64,000 nucleotides of DNA. Source: RGIG8306 sp964426655 (GTDB lineage Bacteria; Bacillota; Clostridia; Lachnospirales; Lachnospiraceae). How positions within the stretch are numbered: the stretch's first letter is position 1; each line of letters begins with the position of its first letter. Shown here in pieces: positions 16,572-25,669 of the stretch. The DNA lies in the NCBI GenBank assembly GCA_964426655.1, contig CAYRQT010000007.1, positions 1 through 64,000 of the forward strand, in the 5' to 3' direction. Under the pieces are notes generated by a model, which did no database searches, was not told the origin of the DNA, and worked only from the letters and a program-made list of their open reading frames with translations. The position numbers and the translations under genes are program-made.

Positions 16572-17082
16572 ATTTCAGCTCCCTCCTCTTCTCATGGAGG
16601 AACATACGGTTATGAAATAACAGCAGTCCCCCGTACAGCAGCACGGATAAAATCATGGTAATGACCAGTTCCGGCAGAACAATGTTTTGCATGTAACCGG
16701 ACAGGTACAGACGCCCTCTCAGGGCAAAACTGAAAAGAAAAATATAAGCGTGGTACAGAAATTCGGATAATACAGTGAAAATCAGGGGAATAAAAGGCAC
16801 ATCCGTTACCACTCGCTGGCAGGCAAAGCCGGTCAGATAGCCGGTAAGCGCATAAATCAGCACAAAATAGCCGGGAATGCCTCCGGAAAAAATATCCAGC
16901 AGCAAACCACAGCCCAGACCCGTAAAGCCCCCTTCTGTATGGCCCCTGAAGATGGCGATAGAGAAGGTGACCACCAGAAGCAGATTGGGAGTAGTTTGCA
17001 AAAGGGGAAGAGACGGAAAAACAATACTTTGCAGCATATAAGTGAGCAGGATAATGACCCCGGTTAAGCATGTACGCAGCAT
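16564..17082 (-). CDS. mreD: rod shape-determining protein MreD
   Basis: 172 residues, five or six hydrophobic segments covering nearly the whole protein. Assigned by membrane pattern and position directly after mreC and before PBP2. MreD is the small polytopic partner of the elongasome. ATG at 17082; overlaps the TTG start of PBP2. Confidence 0.85.
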   Translation of the reverse strand: MLRTCLTGVIILLTYMLQSIVFPSLPLLQTTPNLLLVVTFSIAIFRGHTEGGFTGLGCGLLLDIFSGGIPGYFVLIYALTGYLTGFACQRVVTDVPFIPLIFTVLSEFLYHAYIFLFSFALRGRLYLSGYMQNIVLPELVITMILSVLLYGGLLLFHNRMFLHEKRRELKFV

Positions 17083-17108
17083 ATAGAACCTCCTTTTTTC
17101 CTGATTCG

Positions 17109-17960
17109 CTAGTTTGATCCGGTGGATTTTAATGTGGTGATGACCAGAACTTCGTCAATATGGCTGAAATCAGCAGCAGGAATCAGATATCCTGACTGGG
17201 TGAGGTTATTGGCATCCGTTTCCAGCTGGGTGGCATAGCCAATCAGAAGGCCGGGGAGGTACTTACTGCTGATATTGGAGGTGACAATGGCATCATATTC
17301 GGATATTTCCGCATTTTCCTGAATGTAAAAAAGGCGCAGGTACCCCTCGTCCAACAGGGAAAGATCGCCACCCACGTAACATTCATCCCGGGTCTTCTGG
17401 CTTACCGCTGCAACATTCATGGAATCGTTAATGATTGAGGTGACAATGGCATAGTCAGAGCCCACTTCCGTAACAATGCCCAGGAGACCGTCTCCATTTA
17501 TCACGTTCATATCTGTCGCAATGCCGTCGTTACTCCCCTTGTCAATGGTAAAGGTCTTGAACCAGTTGGTGCCATTCTTAGCGATGACATTAGCTCCCAC
17601 CATTTCATAATCGGTATAGGTATTCTTCATTTCCAGTAATTCTCTGAGACGCAGCAGTTCATAACGGTTGTCTGTCTGCTCCTGGACAGAGGCCTGCAGA
17701 CTGTTGTTTTCTTCCTCCAGAGACTCTATCTGAGCCAGAAGATCACTCACCTGGCTGGCATGGGCCCGACGATCCGAAATCCAGTCTCCCACAGCTTCCA
17801 CCCCTTTGGCGGCAGGCTGAATGACCTTGAAAAAAGTATCTTTAATGGCAGTGATGGTATATCCTCTGGCGTAGGTGACTGCAACAACTGACAGACACAG
17901 TACAACAAGGCCGATTACAATATATTTGATTCGGGCTAGAATCCGGGTGCGTTTTTTCAT
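17109..17960 (-). CDS. mreC: rod shape-determining protein MreC
   Basis: 283 residues: a basic N-terminus, one membrane segment (about 12-30), a coiled coil (about 65-105, with LLAQIESLEEENNSLQASVQ), then the beta-rich domain containing VIAKNGTNWFKTFTIDKGSNDGI. It links the cytoplasmic shape machinery to PBP2 outside the membrane. The ATG overlaps the radC stop by 4 bases. The gene normally found between radC and mreC, mreB, is absent here. Confidence 0.92.
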   Translation of the reverse strand: MKKRTRILARIKYIVIGLVVLCLSVVAVTYARGYTITAIKDTFFKVIQPAAKGVEAVGDWISDRRAHASQVSDLLAQIESLEEENNSLQASVQEQTDNRYELLRLRELLEMKNTYTDYEMVGANVIAKNGTNWFKTFTIDKGSNDGIATDMNVINGDGLLGIVTEVGSDYAIVTSIINDSMNVAAVSQKTRDECYVGGDLSLLDEGYLRLFYIQENAEISEYDAIVTSNISSKYLPGLLIGYATQLETDANNLTQSGYLIPAADFSHIDEVLVITTLKSTGSN

Positions 17961-18652
17961 GGTAAATATCCTTGTTCTTTTAAACTGATAAAGGCGCTAT
18001 GGCCAACGACAAGATGATCCAGCAAACAGAGCCCCACAAGGGATGCGCCGTCTTTAAGGCGACGGGTGGCCAGAATATCCTCTCTGCTGGGAGTAGGATC
18101 TCCGCTGGGGTGGTTATGAATCAAAACAAAAGAAACGGCTTCCCTGCGAAGTGCTTCCAGTAGAATTTCCCTTGGACTGATGAGGGACATGTTTACGGTA
18201 CCTTTGGTAATCAGGGAATCTCCTATACGGCGGTTTTTGGTATTCAGGTAAACACACCAGATTTCCTCCACTTTACAATAACGCAACTTTTCCATGTAGA
18301 ATTCGCCGATGGCCTGGGGGGAATTCAGTAATTTCCCCTCTTCTCTTCCGGACATGGCCATACGCCGGCTTAGTTCGGCAAGTGCAAGAATCTGAATGGC
18401 TTTCACAGGGCCAATGCCCTTAATTTGCCTGAGCTGTTCCGCTGACAAATGGACAAGGCCCAAAAGCCCTTTTTCCGGAACAACGGAAAGCAGTTCTCTT
18501 GCCAGGTCAACGGAATTTTTATCCCGTGTACCGGAGCGTAAAAGAACTGCCAGAAGTTCAGCATCTGTCAGGGCCTCCGGGCCATGCCTCCTGCAACGTT
18601 CATAGGGGCGCTCACCAGGGGGCCATTGTTTCATTGTGGTTTTTCTTTCCAT
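17957..18652 (-). CDS. radC: RadC family JAMM-domain protein
   Basis: 231 residues. N-terminal helix-hairpin-helix region (LRQIKGIGPVKAIQILALAEL) and a C-terminal JAMM metal site HNHPSGDPTPSREDI. Despite the name, a repair role is unproven in the family. It is the first gene of the mreC-mreD-PBP2-minD-rodA transcript and its stop overlaps the mreC start. ATG at 18652 with an AGAGG site upstream. Confidence 0.9.
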   Translation of the reverse strand: MERKTTMKQWPPGERPYERCRRHGPEALTDAELLAVLLRSGTRDKNSVDLARELLSVVPEKGLLGLVHLSAEQLRQIKGIGPVKAIQILALAELSRRMAMSGREEGKLLNSPQAIGEFYMEKLRYCKVEEIWCVYLNTKNRRIGDSLITKGTVNMSLISPREILLEALRREAVSFVLIHNHPSGDPTPSREDILATRRLKDGASLVGLCLLDHLVVGHSAFISLKEQGYLP

Positions 18653-18698
18653 ATCTTAGCCTCTTTCCTCTCTCTGGCGCAGCATAAGATACGGCTTA

Positions 18699-18704
18699 AG
18701 TTTA
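18699..18704 (-). promoter_or_regulatory. candidate extended -10 for the radC-mre operon
   Basis: TAAACT preceded by TGC (extended -10), about 50 bases upstream of radC. The matching -35 is weak (TATACA at 17-base spacing). The 117-base gap between radC and the next gene contains nothing else I can support. Confidence 0.35.
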
Positions 18705-18769
18705 GCACAAATCAGGGCAGGTGTATAGTGAACAATTATGAAGGAAATTGTATGGGAAAATATACATTT

Positions 18770-20062
18770 TTAAAGCATAACGAGACCTTTATCTACCAGC
18801 TTTTGCAAAGACATCAGAATTCCCAGTTTTGCGTGATACCAGGTAAGGCCCCCCTGAAAATAAACTGCATAGGGTTCTCTTATAGGGGCATCTGCACTAA
18901 GTTCAATGGAAGCGCCCTGAATAAAGGCACCGGCGGCCATGATGACCGGGGAAGCATACCCTGGCATATCCCAGGGTTCCGGCTTCACATGGCTGTCCAC
19001 AGGGGCAGCAGCCTGAATCCCTTCACAGAACCCAATGACCCCTTCTGCACTTCCAAGCGTTACAGCCTGTATGATGTCGTGGCGGATTTCTTTGGAGGAG
19101 GGAAAAACAGGAAAGCCCAGTGACTCATAGAGGGCGGCTGCAAATACAGCCCCTTTTACAGCGGAAGCCGTTACGGTGGGGGCAAGAAAAAGCCCTTGAT
19201 AAAAGGCGGGCAATACCCCCAGATTTGCACCGACCTCCCGCCCCAGTCCTGGTGCGGTCAGACGAAAAGCTGCTCTTTCCACCAGATCCTTGCGCCCTGC
19301 GATATAACCACCTGCAGGCGCAAGTCCCCCACCCGGATTTTTGATTAAAGATCCAACTGTCAGATCTGCACCCACATCAGAGGGTTCTTTCACTTCTACA
19401 AATTCTCCATAGCAATTATCCACCATTACCAGAATGTCCGGTTTTAAGGCTTTAAGGTAGGCAATCAGCATGCCAATCTGTTCCACGCTGAAAGTTGGCC
19501 TGGTCTGATACCCTTTAGAACGCTGTATGGCGGCCATTTTGGTCTTTGGAGTGATGGCATGCCGAATTTTTTCATAGTCAAAACCACCATTTTCCAACAA
19601 ATCCACCTGCCTGTAACTTACGCCGTATTCGGCCAGAGACCCAGGACTTTTCCGAATGCCAATCACTTCTTCCAGGGTGTCATAGGGCTTGCCGGCGGGC
19701 GCCAACAGTTCATCCCCCGGTAAAAGACAGGCCCCCAGGGCCAGAGCCAGGGCATGTGTTCCACAGGTGATCTGAGGACGGACAAGAGCGGCCTCTGTGT
19801 GGAACAGATCTGCATAAATCTTCTCCAGGGTATCTCGACCATGATCGTTGTAACCATATCCGGTGGATGGAGAAAAATCGCTGTCACTGACCTTGTTTTT
19901 TTGAAAAGCACCAATTACCTTTATCTGATTAATTTCTGCAATCTGTTCGATATCCTGAAAGGTGTCCTTAAGATCTCCAAGGATTTTTTCACCTATCTGA
20001 TACACTTCTTCGGAAATGCCATTGTGTAAATAAATCTCTTTTCTATAGCTGTAACTGTTCAT
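18770..20062 (-). CDS. methionine gamma-lyase family (YnbB-like) PLP enzyme
   Basis: About 430 residues, PLP-dependent fold type I. The family (Pfam Met_gamma_lyase, once called aluminium resistance protein) is widespread beside miaA/hfq/glnR in Firmicutes. A GTHALALALGA stretch and the probable PLP lysine in GSLIKNPGGGLAP are visible. The reaction is not settled for this family. Start ATG at 20062, 5 bases past the miaA stop; upstream in-frame codons would run into miaA. Last gene of the miaB-mutS-mutL-miaA transcript. Confidence 0.85.
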   Translation of the reverse strand: MNSYSYRKEIYLHNGISEEVYQIGEKILGDLKDTFQDIEQIAEINQIKVIGAFQKNKVSDSDFSPSTGYGYNDHGRDTLEKIYADLFHTEAALVRPQITCGTHALALALGACLLPGDELLAPAGKPYDTLEEVIGIRKSPGSLAEYGVSYRQVDLLENGGFDYEKIRHAITPKTKMAAIQRSKGYQTRPTFSVEQIGMLIAYLKALKPDILVMVDNCYGEFVEVKEPSDVGADLTVGSLIKNPGGGLAPAGGYIAGRKDLVERAAFRLTAPGLGREVGANLGVLPAFYQGLFLAPTVTASAVKGAVFAAALYESLGFPVFPSSKEIRHDIIQAVTLGSAEGVIGFCEGIQAAAPVDSHVKPEPWDMPGYASPVIMAAGAFIQGASIELSADAPIREPYAVYFQGGLTWYHAKLGILMSLQKLVDKGLVML

Positions 20063-20067
20063 GCTGA

Positions 20068-21039
20068 TTATGCGTCCCTTTTCTGTAGATAGTCTGTCCA
20101 TTTTTCCAGCAAATAAGCGGCAATTGCCGCTTCATCGTAGGAAAATCGCTCTTTATCGACCCAAAGCACTCCCGTTTCTCTGCGGAACCAGGTCAGCTGC
20201 CTTTTTGCAAAATGCCGGGTGTTTTTTTTGATGTTTTCCACTGCCTCCTGGAGCGGGCAGCGGTTTTGCAGGTAGTCCAAAATTTCTTTATAACCAATGC
20301 CCTTCATGGAGGTTTCCTCACCGGTCAGTCCCATTTCGCATAGGTTTTTTACCTCGTTGGTCAGGCCTTGTTCCATCATACTGTCCACCCGTTGGTTTAT
20401 ACGGGTGTAAAGCATCTCCCTTGGCATGGTCAGCACCACATAAAGAGCCTGAAAAATCGGTTCTTTCTGTTGTTGCTGCTGATTGTGCAGGGAAATTTGT
20501 TCTCCGGTCTGCAGATAATATTCCAAGGCCCGAATCATTCGTTTCAGGTTCTGGGGGGGAATACGGGCCGCACTATCCGGATCTACCTGTTTAAGCCGAA
20601 GATACAACGCCATGGGACCCTCTTCTTCGGCCTGGAGCCAAAGCTGACGGCGCAGGACCGAATTTTCTCCGCTGTCTGAGGAAAATTCTACGCCCTTAAG
20701 CAGTGCCTGGATATAAAACCCCGTTCCCCCAGTTAAAATAGGCAGGTGGTGCCTGCCCTGTACCTCTTTGATCGCAGCAAGTGCAAGCTTTTGAAAGCGG
20801 AACACGTCAAAGGGTTCCTGAGGGTCCAGCACATCAATCAAGTGATGGGGAATACCCTCCCGTTTTGAAAGGGGAAGTTTGGCAGTTCCGATGTCCATAC
20901 CCCGATATACCTGCATGGAATCCGCACTGATGATTTCTCCGTTAAGGGCTTTTGCCAAAGTAAGGGAAAGGGCTGTTTTTCCGGCGGCAGTGGGGCCTGT
21001 CAGAATCAAAAGGGGACTCTTCTCCTTTTCCATTTTCAT
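20068..21039 (-). CDS. miaA: tRNA dimethylallyltransferase
   Basis: Adds the dimethylallyl group to A37 of tRNAs reading UNN codons, the substrate for MiaB. 323 residues. P-loop GPTAAGKTALSL (residues 15-26), SADSMQVYRGMDIGTAK and the HHLID motif are conserved. ATG at 21039 begins the base after the mutL stop. miaB lies upstream in the same run, so both steps of ms2i6A formation are encoded together. Confidence 0.95.
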   Translation of the reverse strand: MKMEKEKSPLLILTGPTAAGKTALSLTLAKALNGEIISADSMQVYRGMDIGTAKLPLSKREGIPHHLIDVLDPQEPFDVFRFQKLALAAIKEVQGRHHLPILTGGTGFYIQALLKGVEFSSDSGENSVLRRQLWLQAEEEGPMALYLRLKQVDPDSAARIPPQNLKRMIRALEYYLQTGEQISLHNQQQQQKEPIFQALYVVLTMPREMLYTRINQRVDSMMEQGLTNEVKNLCEMGLTGEETSMKGIGYKEILDYLQNRCPLQEAVENIKKNTRHFAKRQLTWFRRETGVLWVDKERFSYDEAAIAAYLLEKWTDYLQKRDA

Positions 21040-22956
21040 CTATACAATCCTCTTGAATTTCTTTTCCAGTTCATATTTGCTCATCTGAATGATTGTGGGG
21101 CGACCGTGTGGGCAGGCGTAGGGATTGTCCAGCGTCATTAATTCATCAATCAGAGCCATCATTTCCTGTTCTGTCAGGCTATGATTGCCTTTTACGGCGG
21201 CTTTACAGGAAAGTGTTGCAATACGGTGTAAAACGGTATCAGGGGCACTTCCCTCCCGCATATCTGCCACACTGTCCAGAAGCTCTAAAAAAACATCTTT
21301 ATCCTGCACTCCGAACAAATTGGATGGCACTGCCCTTACGCAAACGTCCTTTTGGCCAAAATCTTCTATTTCAAAACCAAAACGGCTGAACACATCCATA
21401 TAGTGGTGCAGGGCGGCTTTTTCGCTGTCAGAAAGGGTCACAATTACCGGCGGAGAGATATACTGGGACTCTACGGTCCTTTCTTCAAAAGCTTTCAGCG
21501 TTCGTTCATAAAGAACCTTTTCATGAGCCGCATGTTGATCGCAGATGTATAAGCTGTCCTGGTATTCCAACAGGCAGTAGGTATCAAAAAGTTGACCGAT
21601 GTATCGATGGGATTTCCTGGCCTTTTCCCCAAGGAGTTTATCGTCCCAAAGAGAAAGCTGTTCTCCGCCTGAAGGAAGATCCTTTTGAGATGGAGGCGAA
21701 GACTCCCGCAGAACCATAGGCATATCACTGGATTCAGGGACCTGAGGAGGAATTCTCTCTGTGTCGGGGGGGAGAGAGGGGGTGCCACCCGGCTCTGAAG
21801 GTAACCGTTCTGAATTTTGCACAGGCTGGCTTCCCATCTGATGAAGAATTCTCAATGCCTCCCCGTCCATTCTCCTTTTTTCAAAGGGTTCGACATGTTC
21901 TTTCTGGGGAACCCTGGCAGGAGGCGTGGGGGGCTTTTCACTGGAAAGCTGTACTGGCGGAATATGCTCTCCTCCGGCAAGGGTTTCCATTAAGACAGAA
22001 ACCAACTGTCGATACAGAAAGGCTTCTTCTTTAAAACGCAGATCCATTTTGGTCGGATGAACATTCACATCAATACGATCAGGAGAAATTTGAAGATGCA
22101 GAACCGTAAAGGGATATCGGTGGAGCATCATGTAGGGCTTATAGGCCTCTTCAATAGCTGCAGTTATCAATTTACTCTTTACATAGCGTCCATTGATAAA
22201 ATAATTTTCATAGCTTCGATTTGCCCGGGCAATCACTGGCTTTCCAATATATCCTTCCACTTGAAAATAGGGAGTATCTCCTCTGACCGGAAGAATCTGG
22301 GATGATATTTCCCTTCCAAAAATGGTGTAAATCAAATCTTTGGTGGAATCACTTCCCTTGGTAAACAGACGGGTCTGACCATTCATCAGAAGCCGAAAAG
22401 AGAGTTGGGGATGGCTTAAAGCCAGCTTTTCCAACCAGTCGGCAATATAATTTCCCTCTGTCTGAGCCGTTTTTAAAAAATTCCTTCGGGCAGGCGTGTT
22501 AAAGAAAATGTTGCGGGCCACAAAAGTGGTGCCGTCCGGAAGGCCCATTTCTTTTGTGCCCAGGACCTCTCCGCCTGCTATTTCATAACATATGCCGGAA
22601 ATGGCATCTGCAGTTTTGGTCAGCAGTTCCACCTGGCAAACGGCGGCAATACTGGCAAGGGCCTCTCCTCTAAACCCAAGCGTATGAATATCCATCAGAT
22701 CTTCCGGACGGCGCAGTTTACTGGTCGAATGGCGCAGAAAAGCCAGGGGGACTTCTTCTGCCGGAATGCCGGTGCCATTATCTGTCACGCGGATCAGCGA
22801 AAGGCCTCCATCCCGAATTTCTACCGTAATGGCCGTAGCCCCCGCATCAATGGCATTTTCACATAGTTCCTTCACTATAGAGGCAGGTCGTTCAATCACC
22901 TCACCTGCCGCAATCTGATTGATGGTATTTTGATCTAATAGCAAAATGGCTGGCAA
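21040..22956 (-). CDS. mutL: DNA mismatch repair protein MutL
   Basis: 638 residues. N-terminal GHKL ATPase (IAAGEVIERPASIVKEL, VTDNGTGI, TLGFRGEAL), a proline- and charge-rich linker (about 345-440) and a C-terminal endonuclease domain with DQHAAHEKVLYE, the DQHA(X)2E(X)4E metal motif, plus CPHGRPT near the end. It should therefore nick DNA itself, as in methyl-independent repair. The start appears to be TTG at 22956 with GAAGGT upstream; no better ATG lies near. Between mutS and miaA. Confidence 0.95.
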   Translation of the reverse strand: MPAILLLDQNTINQIAAGEVIERPASIVKELCENAIDAGATAITVEIRDGGLSLIRVTDNGTGIPAEEVPLAFLRHSTSKLRRPEDLMDIHTLGFRGEALASIAAVCQVELLTKTADAISGICYEIAGGEVLGTKEMGLPDGTTFVARNIFFNTPARRNFLKTAQTEGNYIADWLEKLALSHPQLSFRLLMNGQTRLFTKGSDSTKDLIYTIFGREISSQILPVRGDTPYFQVEGYIGKPVIARANRSYENYFINGRYVKSKLITAAIEEAYKPYMMLHRYPFTVLHLQISPDRIDVNVHPTKMDLRFKEEAFLYRQLVSVLMETLAGGEHIPPVQLSSEKPPTPPARVPQKEHVEPFEKRRMDGEALRILHQMGSQPVQNSERLPSEPGGTPSLPPDTERIPPQVPESSDMPMVLRESSPPSQKDLPSGGEQLSLWDDKLLGEKARKSHRYIGQLFDTYCLLEYQDSLYICDQHAAHEKVLYERTLKAFEERTVESQYISPPVIVTLSDSEKAALHHYMDVFSRFGFEIEDFGQKDVCVRAVPSNLFGVQDKDVFLELLDSVADMREGSAPDTVLHRIATLSCKAAVKGNHSLTEQEMMALIDELMTLDNPYACPHGRPTIIQMSKYELEKKFKRIV

Positions 22957-22991
22957 AATATACCTTCTTTCCGTAATTATCCCTTAAAGAA

Positions 22992-25658
22992 TTATCCCTT
23001 AAAGCGGTTCTTCAGTTTTGCCTGTATCTGAAATAAGAAATTCAGGGCATCCAGAGGCGTCATCTGACTAATTTCCAAATCAGATATTTCTTGTACAATC
23101 CCATCTGCCGAGACGGTGTCAAAGAGGGTAAGCTGGTTTACATCCACCTCATCCGGCCGGGCTATGTGATGCTTTTTCCCTTCTTTTTTGCCAGACTGCC
23201 CCAGTTTGGCAATTTCTCTGGCCTGTTGAGCAATGTCCGCATCTGTTAGTTCCTCTAAAAGCTCTTTTGCCCGGTCTATTACCCGATCCGGTACGCCTGC
23301 CAGCTTAGCCACCTGAATACCATAGCTTTTGTCCGCACCGCCCTGAATGATCTTGCGAAGAAAAACGATGTCTTCCCCCTGTTCTTTTACTGCGATACAG
23401 TAATTGTGCACACCGGAAAGGGTCCCTTCCAGCTCCGTCAATTCGTGGTAGTGGGTGGCAAATAGCGTTTTTGCACCCAGAATACGGGTGTCGCTAATGT
23501 ACTCCACAACGGCCCAGGCAATGCTTAATCCGTCAAAAGTGGAGGTGCCTCTGCCAATTTCATCCAGAATCAGCAAGCTTTTGGAGGTGGCATTGCGCAA
23601 AATATGGGAAACCTCGGTCATTTCCACCATAAATGTACTTTGACCACTGGCCAGATCATCTGAAGCCCCCACACGGGTAAAAATACGGTCACTGATACAG
23701 ATATTGGCAGAGTCTGCAGGCACATAGGCACCCATCTGTGCCATCAGGGCAATAAGGGCCACCTGGCGCATGTATGTGGATTTTCCTGCCATATTAGGGC
23801 CCGTTATCACGGCTACCCGATTCTCCTGATCATCCAGATAGACATCGTTTGGAACAAAGCGATCCTCAGAAATCATCTGTTCCACTACGGGATGCCGACC
23901 ACCACGCACTTCAAGGATTCCTTTTTCATTGATTTCAGGCCGACAGTAACGATGCCGTTCTGCGGTCAGGGCCAGGGATACCAGTACATCCAAAGCCGCA
24001 ATAGCCTGGGCAGTTGCCTGGATCCGCTCCACCTGAGCGCCAATCTGATCCCGAATGTCGCAAAAAACCTGATATTCCAGATTGTATAGTTTGTCTTCTG
24101 CACCAAGAATGATGTCTTCCAGTCGTTTCAGTTCCTCCGTGCTATACCGTTCAGCATTAGAAAGGGTCTGCTTGCGGGTATAATGGGCGGGAATATCCAT
24201 TTTATTGGAATTAGGGACCTCCAGATAATAGCCGAAAACTTTATTGTATTTCAGCTTCAGACTTTTTATCCCGCTACTCTCCCGTTCTCTGACTTCAAGT
24301 TCTGCCAGCCAGGTCTTTCCCTCAGCCTTAGCTTTTCGGATATAGTCGATATCCGGATGAAAGCCATCCTTGATAATCCCCCCTTCCCGGACAGAAATAG
24401 GCGGATCTTCTACGATGGAAGCTCCGAGCAGATCAGACAGATCCGTCAAAGGGTCAAGTTCCTTTTCCAGTTGCTGTAAAAGGGTACTGTTAAATCCTGA
24501 GAGAATTTGATGAATGGGGGGCAGCATTTCCAATGAACGGAGAAAAGCAATTAAATCTCTGGGATTGGCGCTTTTATAGCTGATTCTTCCGATAAGGCGT
24601 TCCAGATCATAAATGGCACGCAGATATTCCCTGATTTCCTCCCGATCCACATACCGTTCCATCAGTTCGGCAATGCCATCCTGACGGGCCAGAATGGCAT
24701 TTTTGCTGACAAGGGGCTGTTCCACATATTTGCGCAACAATCTGGATCCCATTGCCGTTCCGGTCTTGTCCAGTACCCACAGAAGGGATCCCTTTTTCTG
24801 CTTCTCCCTAAGGGTTTCTGTTAATTCCAGATTTCGTCTGGTGGCAGTATCCAGAAGCATATAACGTCCAGTAGTGTATACCTGAAGATGAGAGATATGC
24901 GCCAGGTCATTTTTCTGTGTTTCAAACAGGTACTGTAACAATGCACCGGCACTGAGCGTCCCCCCTTCAAAGGACTCCAGGCCAAGGCCTTGAATGGACG
25001 CCGCATGAAAATGGGTTTCCAACACTTTTTCGCAGGCGTCATCAGAAAAATAACGGTCCTCCAATACAGTCTCCGAGAAAGAAAGACGTTGATGTAAAAT
25101 CTCAAAATCCAGTCCGCTTATGCCCAAAGCCTGGTTGGAAAGAATTTCTGCAGGAGAAAACCGATAGATTTCGTCATATAGATTTTCCATTCGGCTGACC
25201 TGGGTCACAAAAAATTCTCCTGTGGATATGTCACAGGCGGCAAGGCCAAAAACACCATCCAGATAAGTAATACACAGAATGTAATTGTTGCGGCCTTCTT
25301 CCAGCGCATTGGGAAGAATATTGGTGCCGGGGGTAACAACACGAATGACTTCTCTTTTGACAAGGCCCTTTGCCAGCCTGGGATCTTCTACCTGCTCAAC
25401 AATGGCCACTTTATATCCTTTTTTTACCAGTTTATCCAGGTAAACTTCTGCAGCATGGAAAGGCACGCCGCACATGGGAGCCCTTTCCTCCAGACCGCAG
25501 TCTCTTCCTGTCAGGGTAATCTCCAACTCTCTGGAGGCCAGAAGGGCATCTTCAAAGAACATTTCATAGAAATCTCCAAGCCTGTAAAAGAGGATACAAT
25601 CCTTGTACTGGGCTTTTGTTTCCATATACTGCTGCATCATCGGTGATAACTTAGCCAT
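22992..25658 (-). CDS. mutS: DNA mismatch recognition protein MutS
   Basis: 888 residues, full MutS1. The mismatch-reading Phe-x-Glu is in GDFYEMF, Walker A in GPNMAGKST, Walker B in LLILDEIGRGTST, and the signature ATHYHEL follows. A sliding-clamp type motif (QLTLF) occurs near the C-terminus, about residue 840. ATG at 25658. 11 bases after miaB. Confidence 0.96.
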   Translation of the reverse strand: MAKLSPMMQQYMETKAQYKDCILFYRLGDFYEMFFEDALLASRELEITLTGRDCGLEERAPMCGVPFHAAEVYLDKLVKKGYKVAIVEQVEDPRLAKGLVKREVIRVVTPGTNILPNALEEGRNNYILCITYLDGVFGLAACDISTGEFFVTQVSRMENLYDEIYRFSPAEILSNQALGISGLDFEILHQRLSFSETVLEDRYFSDDACEKVLETHFHAASIQGLGLESFEGGTLSAGALLQYLFETQKNDLAHISHLQVYTTGRYMLLDTATRRNLELTETLREKQKKGSLLWVLDKTGTAMGSRLLRKYVEQPLVSKNAILARQDGIAELMERYVDREEIREYLRAIYDLERLIGRISYKSANPRDLIAFLRSLEMLPPIHQILSGFNSTLLQQLEKELDPLTDLSDLLGASIVEDPPISVREGGIIKDGFHPDIDYIRKAKAEGKTWLAELEVRERESSGIKSLKLKYNKVFGYYLEVPNSNKMDIPAHYTRKQTLSNAERYSTEELKRLEDIILGAEDKLYNLEYQVFCDIRDQIGAQVERIQATAQAIAALDVLVSLALTAERHRYCRPEINEKGILEVRGGRHPVVEQMISEDRFVPNDVYLDDQENRVAVITGPNMAGKSTYMRQVALIALMAQMGAYVPADSANICISDRIFTRVGASDDLASGQSTFMVEMTEVSHILRNATSKSLLILDEIGRGTSTFDGLSIAWAVVEYISDTRILGAKTLFATHYHELTELEGTLSGVHNYCIAVKEQGEDIVFLRKIIQGGADKSYGIQVAKLAGVPDRVIDRAKELLEELTDADIAQQAREIAKLGQSGKKEGKKHHIARPDEVDVNQLTLFDTVSADGIVQEISDLEISQMTPLDALNFLFQIQAKLKNRFKG

Positions 25659-25669
25659 GAATCCTGCCT

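Noticed and set aside
18584..19123. 179-codon plus-strand frame opposite radC and the methionine-gamma-lyase-family gene
   Set aside because: No ribosome binding site; overlaps the 5' part of radC and the 3' part of a well-supported PLP-enzyme gene.
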